Both the position numbers and the translations under genes were made by a program. The notes beneath the pieces are model-generated. The model ran no database searches and had not been told where the DNA came from. It saw only the letters and a list, made by a program, of their open reading frames with translations. A stretch of 64,000 nt of DNA from Astrocystis sublimbata (lineage: Eukaryota > Ascomycota > Sordariomycetes > Xylariales > Xylariaceae): positions 248,001 to 312,000 of the forward strand of contig JAJNNY010000036.1 in NCBI GenBank assembly GCA_022453515.1. Reading direction: 5' to 3'. Below, piece by piece: positions 56,723-64,000 of this stretch; the first letter of the stretch is position 1, and each line of letters opens with the position of its first letter.

Positions 56723-59053
56723 ATGCGCTTTCCTTCCCACTCCAGTCGTTTGGCCAAGACGACCCGCCTCTGTCTCCCCACGTCGCATCATGCCTTGAGC
56801 AGGCCTTTTCAGACTGCCACAGTCCATGCCAGGCAATCCAAAGGCAAGTCGAAGTCGAAACGTTCCGGGGGCACCTCCTACGACCACCATGAGCCGAGAT
56901 CGCACAGCTATGAGCCGCCCCGTGGGGTGCGCACAACCTACGGTGCCTTCCAGAAGCTGATGATGTCCCGGCTCGACGACTACTTCCAAATGAACAGCTA
57001 CGACGCTAAGAAGGACGATTGGAAGGCTTTTGGTGTCCACAGCAGCTTCGACTTCGACCGCGAGGTCAAGCTGTTCCGCGCATCCCTTGTCAAGGCCTGC
57101 AACCTCGCCGTTGACACCGATGCCGTCTCGCGCGATGACAACCCGCTCTTCTGGTCCCTGCGCAACGCCTTCATCACCGGGGACATCTCAGGGCTGATGC
57201 TGGAGCTCAAGCATGCCTTCCGGAGCTTCCTCCTGCGCTCCCGCTTTCCCAGCAGCATCCTCGCCACCCACCAGAAGATCGCCGACTTGCGCTACCCCCA
57301 CGAATGGTTCCCCGCCACCCGCGCCCTCCAGCGCACCGTCCACCTCCACGTCGGCCCCACAAACTCCGGCAAGACCTACAACGCCCTCAAGGCCCTCGAG
57401 AAGGCCAAGTCGGGCATCTACGCCGGCCCTCTCCGCCTGCTGGCCCACGAGATCTACACCCGCTTCACAGCCAAGGGAATACCCTGTGCTTTGGTGACCG
57501 GAGAGGAGCAGCGTATTCCCGAGGGCGTCGAAACCTTCTTCAGGAGCTGCACCGTCGAGATGACGCCACTCAACCACGTAGTCGATGTGGCCGTCATAGA
57601 CGAGATCCAGATGATTGGCGATACCGACAGAGGCGGGGCCTGGTCCCAGGCCTTCCTCGGTGTCCAGGCCAAAGAGCTTCATCTGTGCGGAGAGGAGCGT
57701 ACAGTCGAGCTCATCGAGTCCCTCTGCGCCATGCTCGGAGACAAGTGTGTCGTCACTCGTTACAACCGCCTTAACGGCCTGGAAACCATGTCTAAGAGTT
57801 TGGGCGGCAACCTGGCGAATCTGAAGAAAGGCGATGCCGTCGTTTCCTTTAGTCGAATCGGCATCCACGCTCTCAAAAAACAGATCGAGGCGGCAACGGA
57901 TCGACGTTGTGCTATTATATACGGCTCGTTGCCGCCAGAAATACGTGCGCAACAGGCCGCCTACTTCAATGACCCTGACAACGACTACGACTACCTCGTC
58001 GCCAGTGACGCGATCGGCATGGGGCTGAACCTGGAGATTAGACGCGTCATCTTTGAAGCAACACAAAAGCGTGACTACAAGAGTTTTCGGCGAATGAGCA
58101 TATCGGAGGTTAAACAGATCGGTGGGCGAGCAGGTCGCTACAGAACGGCCAACGACGCCATCAAGACTGCTGCTACTGCTCCTGTGGACGGCATAGACAC
58201 TCCCAAGCCCAAGCCCGGCAACCCTGGCTATGTTACGGCCCTCGAGGATGAAGATCTTAAATTTTTGACCAAAGCTTTCAGAGCCGAGGCACCGCCCTTA
58301 CGCACGGCCGGGATTCAACCCCCAACCTCGGCCATCGAGCGCTTGTCGACCTATTTTCCGCCAAACACCCCACTTAGCTTCATTCTCGTTCGCTTGCGCG
58401 AAATAGCCCGGTTGTCGTCGAAGTTTCATTTGTGTTCGCTCCAAGAAATGTTGAGTATCGCGGATTTGATACAGCCGTTTCGCATGACAATTTACGACCG
58501 TTGCGTCTTCCTGAATGCACCGGTTGCATTGAGAGATCCCGGTGGCGCACAGATTCTCCAGGCCTTTGCTCGTTGTGTCTCTACTATGGAAGGCGGCAGT
58601 CTGGTTGATATGCGCGAAATCCCCTTGGAAGTGCTCGAGTCTGATGCAGCCAGCCTGCCGAGCTTAGAAGCCCTCCATAAAAGTATCACGTTATATCTTT
58701 GGCTATCATATCGATTCTCCGGTGTTTTCACCAGTCAGAAGCTTGCCTTTCACGTCAAAGAAATAGTCGAGAAGAAGATCGACTACTTCCTTACTTCCCT
58801 GAATGTGTCTGAAAGCGCGCGAAAGAAGAGCGTGGCGAGACAGCGCAAAGCTGCCATAGAGCGAGAACAAAGAGAGGAAAGGGAAAAGCAAGAGAGGGAA
58901 AAGCAAGAAGCAAGGGACCTTCCATCATCGCCGGAGAGTTCTAATCATGAAGGTGTCGGAGAATGGAACGAGCCGGGCCATGAAGAGCCATTGTACAACG
59001 ATATATCTGAGCTTCAGGAGATCAACCGACTCGAGCCAAAACATCAGGACTGA
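56723..59053 (+). CDS. SUV3: Mitochondrial ATP-dependent RNA helicase SUV3
   Basis: A single exon codes for 776 aa. The Arg/Ser/His-rich N-terminus without acidic residues (MRFPSHSSRLAKTTRL) is a mitochondrial targeting peptide. SUV3 is the helicase of the mitochondrial degradosome that degrades RNA with the DSS1 nuclease (family knowledge). Walker A is GPTNSGKTYN (211-220), the DExH-like box is DEIQ (293-296), and motif VI is QIGGRAGRYR. The C-terminal SUV3 domain follows with FPPNTPLSFIL and LYLWLSYRF. The last 60 residues are a charged EREQREEREKQE tail. No intron is present and all motifs are intact. Confidence 0.96.
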   Translation: MRFPSHSSRLAKTTRLCLPTSHHALSRPFQTATVHARQSKGKSKSKRSGGTSYDHHEPRSHSYEPPRGVRTTYGAFQKLMMSRLDDYFQMNSYDAKKDDWKAFGVHSSFDFDREVKLFRASLVKACNLAVDTDAVSRDDNPLFWSLRNAFITGDISGLMLELKHAFRSFLLRSRFPSSILATHQKIADLRYPHEWFPATRALQRTVHLHVGPTNSGKTYNALKALEKAKSGIYAGPLRLLAHEIYTRFTAKGIPCALVTGEEQRIPEGVETFFRSCTVEMTPLNHVVDVAVIDEIQMIGDTDRGGAWSQAFLGVQAKELHLCGEERTVELIESLCAMLGDKCVVTRYNRLNGLETMSKSLGGNLANLKKGDAVVSFSRIGIHALKKQIEAATDRRCAIIYGSLPPEIRAQQAAYFNDPDNDYDYLVASDAIGMGLNLEIRRVIFEATQKRDYKSFRRMSISEVKQIGGRAGRYRTANDAIKTAATAPVDGIDTPKPKPGNPGYVTALEDEDLKFLTKAFRAEAPPLRTAGIQPPTSAIERLSTYFPPNTPLSFILVRLREIARLSSKFHLCSLQEMLSIADLIQPFRMTIYDRCVFLNAPVALRDPGGAQILQAFARCVSTMEGGSLVDMREIPLEVLESDAASLPSLEALHKSITLYLWLSYRFSGVFTSQKLAFHVKEIVEKKIDYFLTSLNVSESARKKSVARQRKAAIEREQREEREKQEREKQEARDLPSSPESSNHEGVGEWNEPGHEEPLYNDISELQEINRLEPKHQD

Positions 59054-59988
59054 TCGACATGACAGGATGAGTTGGAGCGAGGAACGCATGTATCTTACCA
59101 AATTTTCGTTGTACCATTTATATCAGCATGGCCGGCGTTCTGGTTGTGGTTGATTCAGCAAGGAGGCATTGGCCGGACCATCCTTGGCTACCAAGGTGCA
59201 ACTGCCCCTTAACTCGATAGACTTGTGAGTTTCCCTGTACTGTATCACAACGACATACAAAGTTATAGCAAATCGTACTGCTAGTGATGGACGCAGATAC
59301 CTAATTAGGGTCCACGTGGGCGTCACATAAGGGCGTCACATAGATATCATGTATACACGCGTTGGATCATCTCAGCTTGCAATCGTGCACATTCCTCTCT
59401 TGCAATCTGACCTGCAGATCATGGCACTTGAACCAGGAAGGCATGTGTGGCTACACGTTGTATTCTCAAAGTAGGCTTACCCACTGGACATTATCCAAAG
59501 CTGGCAACGACACCTGGCAGGCATGGTGAATGCCCATGCCAGTCCAAACCTACCTAACATCGGAGTTTGCTTCGTCCCTTGTGCGACACCATTGCCGCCC
59601 ACGAAGCTCGTGTAAACCTAAGTTTGTTTCATGTCTAAAGGAAGTCAGGTGGCCGCAAGAAGCACCGATCCTGTGTTGGCGGTTACCTTAGCTAGGTAGC
59701 TTCCAGGGATACAAACTCCCTGCCGAGGCTGGCGAAGCATCTGCCTCCTCACATTCGTCCTCTTCATCCCTTTAAGCGCCCGGTATCAATGGTACCTAGA
59801 CCTACAAGACGCACCGATCAACCTAGAAATCGATTCACCAGCTGCCTATTGACTGTTAGATTCACTGTTAAACAATGAACCCTATGACCACCTTCATGCC
59901 GTCTCCCTGAAACCCGCGCATGTCCGTAGACTTACCTATAAGTCGGCGACGCTTCACCATTCACTTTTCTGACCCTCTCGCATCCATC
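59054..59988. other. Spacer between SUV3 and the unnamed gene
   Basis: It holds the SUV3 3' side and the promoter of the next gene. TAGGTA-type motifs lie near 59553, 59697 and 59790. No gene is visible. Confidence 0.5.
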
Positions 59989-60060
59989 ATGGACGGCAGC
60001 GGCGAGGAGCCCAGTCGATTGAGCGAAGTATCGCTGAAGCGGAGAGCCAGCAGTAATTAG
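59989..60060 (+). other. In-frame upstream ORF of the unnamed gene
   Basis: ATG 59989 reads 23 codons (start MDGSGEEPSR, end RRASSN) and stops at TAG 60058-60060. The main ATG at 60082 is in the same frame with no other stop between, and both starts read MDG. It could be an upstream ORF, a read-through product, or a sign of an undetected short intron. Confidence 0.45.
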
Positions 60061-60081
60061 CAGCCTCGCAGCATTTCCGCC

Positions 60082-62164
60082 ATGGACGGTCCCAGTGGTG
60101 TACCGCGCTCAACTTCGGCTGCCACCAACGCGAACCCTGCGTCTGGCAAGGCCTTCTCGCCCGCCCCTCGCCCGAGTGTGAAGGAATCGTTCTCCCATGC
60201 CAACTCCACGCACACCGTTGCCATAGACCCACCGCGACCCCCGAAGGAGGGATGCGAATGGGTCTGGTTCCCCGCGGGATACTGGGCCGAGCGTGAGATC
60301 GTCGAGCTGCCTCCCAAAGAGGCAATCAAGCTGTTCAAATGGCGTAGTCGGTCCGGAAAGTCTGGCTCGGAGTCACCCAAGAACTCTCCCGTGACCCCTC
60401 TGACAACCCACTCCCTGACCGAAAGCAGGAGGGAGAAGTCGACAGATTATCTGGCCGGACGACGTAACCAAGCTCGCACCCCGGGAAGCAGCGAGAGCGG
60501 GGACCATTACTTTCCCCCGGACCGTACGTCAGAGACTGCGCTCCCAAGTCCGTATTTGACCGAGGAGGCACTCGTGCAGTCTCTCCAGTGGCCGTCGGTG
60601 GACGCCATCACGACGAACAACAACAACATCAGTAGCATCACGGCTGTCAAATCGACGTTCCCCATCACCCCTTCACCCTTACATCTTACCAGCGCTGAAG
60701 ACGATATGGAATCGATTACAATTGGCGCATATACCCCCACCAGCTCTGTGGTTGGCACCGATACAACAGCAGACACACAGCTCCAAAAAGACGTTGCTGA
60801 TCGGGAGCTCAAACCCAAAAGACCATTGATCGATTGGCGACGATTGCTTTTGGAACAGCGATCAGTAAGTGGACCGCACTTCAAAAGCCATCATGATGAT
60901 GGGAAGGTGAAAAAAAAACTGACGCAAAGGCACAGAGATTAAAAAAAAACCCAGCTTCGAGCAATGACCATCAGGAAGACAGCAGGGCTCATATGCAGTC
61001 ACCATCCCTCCAGAGCTCTGCGCAAAGCCCGCTGAGAAAGGAGTCAACCGTGAGTGACAGAAGCCGCAAATCGCGCAAGGGCCGGCCCATCAAATTGCTC
61101 AGAAAAGTTCGCTGGAGCCGCAAGTTCTCCAGCTCGTCTGGAACAAGCACGGCGAAGAGTCTAGCGAGCTCAGCCAACAACTCCATGCCCAGTCTGTCCC
61201 CGACCCTTACCCAAGGGCACGAAAGAGAGACTTCAAGTAAGCTAGCTCACTCCGCCCTCGCGCCTCAAAGACCAAACAGCAACAGCAGCTTGACATGCGC
61301 AAACATGACATGCACGCGTCGAGATCTCGGGATTCTTGGCTGACCGGAGTGTGATACCTAGTGTCTAATACATGGGCTTCCTCATTTCCTGGCAACGTAA
61401 GTAACTGCGGCTCACAGATCTATTTTTCCCAACCGAATTCAACTTGGTTCATTTCTCTTTTTCTCCACGATAGATGAGCCAATGCTAAAATACACTTACA
61501 GGAGGCTATGCGCGTATTTACACCCCGCATCATGCCCGGCGGCAAAGACTCGTCGCCACGCTCCTTCTTCATGGACCTCACGCCACCCGGAACACCGCAC
61601 CGGCCTCTGTCACGACAGGAAGGCCAGGCGAACCTCAAGCGAACAAATCTCTCGACGTCCTTCATCCCCACCGACCCGAGAATCGACGGCGAGGAGGCGT
61701 CGACGCCGCGCGCGCACGCTATACGAGAGAGCACGGGAGAAGACGAAGATGAAGAAGAAGTAGAAGACGTGTTTCTCCCCTTACCTCCACACCACCACCA
61801 CCATCGCGACACAGACGATGATGACGAACTCACCCCTGTGTTATCGCCCAGGACACACGGAGCAGGATACACTGCTGCTGCGCGGCCGAAGCCGGTTGAG
61901 AAGGACTGGTGGGAGGTGGCGGTGGCGGTGCCGGCGCAGTACAGCCAGGTCGACAAGCGCGCGCAGTTCCAGTTCGACCTGCCCGAGCACCTGCCCACGA
62001 GCCCGATGTGCCCCGCCAACAAGCGGCACAAGAGTGGCGGGACGGGCGTATGTGTGTACCATGGCCGCGCGAAGGGCGTGCGCAAGAAGAGCTCGACGGC
62101 GTCGGGGGATGAGGCTGGGTTAGATGGGGATAGCACGGATGAGGAAAGCGATGTTTGGAGATGA
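60082..62164 (+). CDS. Unnamed conserved-looking fungal protein, four exons
   Basis: I do not recognise this family. The exons are 60082-60864, 60936-61236, 61362-61396 and 61502-62164 (593 aa); all junctions are GT..AG, and the 35-base third exon restores the frame. Early on there is CEWVWFPAGYWAEREIVELP, a dense aromatic block that looks like a conserved domain, then DWRRLLLEQRS. Exon 2 is basic and Ser-rich (SRKSRKGRPIKLLRKVRWSR), a possible nuclear or membrane-binding patch. The C-terminal region has an acidic stretch with His runs, then DWWEVAVAV and FQFDLPEHLPTSPMCPANKR followed by a GGTGVCVYHGR end. There is no signal peptide or membrane segment. A 9-A run lies at the start of exon 2 (60941-60949). 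Confidence 0.75.
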
Positions 62165-62946
62165 TGGTGTGGTGTATGTGTTTGTGCGATGGAGTTAGTG
62201 AGTGGGTGGGTGAGCGATTGACTTAGCGAGCATGGGGGTTATGGAGTTGAGACGGAGTGGTGAGGTTTCGCCTGTTTTACTTACTTACTTACTTACTTGA
62301 TCCGATGATGATCGGAGACGATGGAATGATCACGACACACGATACGATGTAGACAGACTACTGGACTATAGGTCTATGGGATCATACATAGTCTGCGGGA
62401 TGTTGCAATCGATTGATTACCTGATTACCTGAGTACCAAATACCTACACTGGGTTAAAATGCCGGTCCCATATTGCCATGCGCGATGATGGTCTAATTGT
62501 AATCCGCGATTTCGGTCCCTTACTTTCGCTATGTCATATTTCAAAAAGATAGCTGCGGACCTCAACCTGGAGGGAGGTACTCAATGCTTGGATGATCTGT
62601 TTCTGTGTTGGTTCCCTCCCAAAGTCTGTCGGTCTATTGAAAAGCAAAGAAAAGCAAAGCCTGAAAAGACTGTTATAGTTACAACACTCGAAAAAAGTCC
62701 GGTTCGGACTCGGGCGCAAACTGAATGAATCCCATCTGATATGATGCCTGACAGACTCGTGTCCCTCTTCGTCTTCGCTCCGCTTGACCATCGTCATCTG
62801 CAGTGATATAAACGAGGGCGAAATCTAGCCCTTCTTGAACACCCTAAACTCTTCACCCTGTTTCCTATGCCTTATGCCTTATGCCAATACAGCTGATACA
62901 TCATACACCATAGGCTCTACGCCTGTCGTCCGGTCACTTGGCCACT
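62165..62946. other. Spacer between convergent unnamed gene and PMP3
   Basis: Both 3' UTRs lie here. A tetranucleotide repeat (TTAC, five units) is at 62277-62297. A 65-codon frame at 62531-62728 has no supporting features. Confidence 0.5.
62277..62297 (+). repeat. TTAC tetranucleotide microsatellite
   Basis: Five consecutive TTAC units plus a partial one lie in the 3' region of the unnamed gene. Confidence 0.85.
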
Positions 62947-63709
62947 CTACTCGTTCGTCTGGATCTTGTGATCCCCCTTGACAGCCTCGGAGTACGACGG
63001 CGGGGCTCTAGCGTTGTCTTCTCCGTTTCCGGCTGCATGCGACGAGGAGGCGGCAGTGCCGTAGTTCTGGTTCGACGGCTGCTGGTTTTGCGCATGGTTG
63101 GGCTGACGTCCGGGCTCTTCCACAATGATGTAGTGCACCCGGCCGTGACGGCCTTGCTCTTGGTCGTGCTGAGGTACGCGCTCGTAGGTGTCCTGCTCGT
63201 CGGGGAATTTGGCGATTATGTACCAGGCGTGGATTAGGCCGGGGATCTGGGGTTCGTGTTAGTGGGTTGATGACCTTGGCGATAGGATCCAAAAGCAAGG
63301 AGATGGTCGAATGGTTGAATATGCGAAGGACCGAGAACACCGGAGGCAAGGCATGAGAACTTACATAGCCGAGAACGCAGAGCAGGATGTTGATGACCGA
63401 GTCGGCGGAGCAGAGACCGCGCTTCACCCACACTGCAGATGGGGGTGAAACTGTTAGCGTTGATTCATTTCGTGCATGGTCAGAGAGGTGACAAAAGAGA
63501 TGAACAATGTGTCATCCAATCGCCATCGCTGTTGTCTATCCGTGTACCACGACCAGGAACACCGTTGCGATGATACGTGATACGCTGGATGCGATACATG
63601 GAATGAATCACTTGGTGGTTGGACGCGCAGGCGCAACGAATGACGTACCGGCTAGAGGTGGGAAGAGGATGGCTATTATGCCGAGGAACAGATCGGAGCT
63701 GCAGCACAT
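62947..63709 (-). CDS. PMP3: PMP3/RCI2-family plasma membrane proteolipid with a long tail
   Basis: The exons, in minus order, are 63709-63649, 63432-63365 and 63246-62947 (142 aa), with introns of 216 and 118 bases. The core matches PMP3: CSSDLFLGIIAILFPPLAVWVKRG, two short hydrophobic helices (about 4-22 and 31-52) and LCVLGYIPGLIHAWYII. PMP3 proteins are small membrane proteins that affect membrane potential and salt tolerance (family knowledge). Yeast PMP3 has only 55 residues; here about 85 polar residues follow, rich in Gln/Asn and ending near PPSYSEAV (PPSY at about 125-128). A PPxY motif binds WW domains of Rsp5/NEDD4 ubiquitin ligases, which would link this protein to ubiquitin sorting (inference). 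The core assignment is certain; paralogue identity within the family is not. Confidence 0.9.
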
Positions 63710-64000
63710 GATGGGCGAATTGTGTCGGGTATGTGTGTGCTTCGTTGGGTGATTGATGTCGTTGTCTCGTAGGTAGTTGCGATGCCCAGACTTGAGAATT
63801 GAGAGGAAACGTTGAATATGTCTGCCTTAAGAGCGGCGGGATTCGGGGGAGATGCTTGGTAGAGGACTGGCGCGCAATGACGGAGGAGTGGATCACGCCA
63901 CTGACGGGAGGCCTGGCGCTGCTGCTGCTGGCCCGCTGGGTCCTGCGCTGGCGGGGGGCTATCTCCAGCTTTTAGGCAGGCGTTTAACTCCGCTCTAACC
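63710..64000. other. PMP3 upstream region at the right edge
   Basis: These 291 bases are the PMP3 promoter side and the start of whatever lies to the right. Nothing can be assigned. Confidence 0.5.

Noticed and set aside
62531..62728. 65-codon plus frame between the unnamed gene and PMP3
   Set aside because: It sits between two 3' ends, with no leader, family or codon bias.
1..64000. CRISPR arrays, operons, secondary-metabolite core enzymes
   Set aside because: There are no regularly spaced repeats, no polyketide or peptide synthase and no bacterial gene layout anywhere in the window.

Overview
This window is nuclear DNA of a filamentous ascomycete (Pezizomycotina; a Sordariomycete is my best guess, but the class is inferred). 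The genes have short introns of about 48 to 216 bases, with GTATGT/GTAAGT-type donors and CTAAC/CTGAC-like branch points. Their products are fungal housekeeping proteins. The spacers carry many copies of a TACCTA/TAGGTA motif. I see no CRISPR array, bacterial operon, transposase or viral gene.

Layout, left to right. The 3' end of DBP10 (+) enters from the left edge. RPN1 (+) and RIO2 (+) follow. A two-RRM RNA-binding protein (-) is convergent with RIO2. After a long gene-poor stretch come NADPH-cytochrome P450 reductase (-) and, divergent from it, the giant cell-morphogenesis scaffold TAO3/PAG1/Furry (+). Next are a solitary tRNA-Thr(TGT) (+), the U5 snRNP protein DIB1 (-) divergent from URB1/Npa1 (+), a 4E-T-like eIF4E-binding protein (+) convergent with SEC1 (-), and a G-patch protein (-) divergent from a membrane-anchored short-chain dehydrogenase (+). 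A gene-poor island (about 47.9-55.3 kb) holds one codon-optimised small secreted protein (-) and some possible small genes. The right part holds a VAMP7-like R-SNARE (-) divergent from mitochondrial SUV3 (+), an unnamed four-exon protein (+), and a PMP3-family proteolipid (-).

Functional themes. DBP10, RIO2 and URB1 act in ribosome assembly; SEC1 and the VAMP7-like SNARE in membrane fusion; TAO3 in polarised growth; the 4E-T-like protein, the RRM protein, DIB1 and SUV3 in RNA metabolism and translation. This is ordinary eukaryotic gene order, not a dedicated cluster.

No clearly new system stands out. The most interesting points are: the exon structures recovered by reading splice sites (an ATGG start exon for TAO3, 24- and 17-nt exons in DIB1, an 18-nt last exon in the reductase); a leader of more than 1 kb before the 4E-T-like gene with no ATG except a 10-codon upstream ORF just before the start; an in-frame upstream ORF, separated by one TAG, before the unnamed gene at 60.1 kb; a low-complexity insert inside the RIO2 active site; and the isolated secreted protein near 51 kb.
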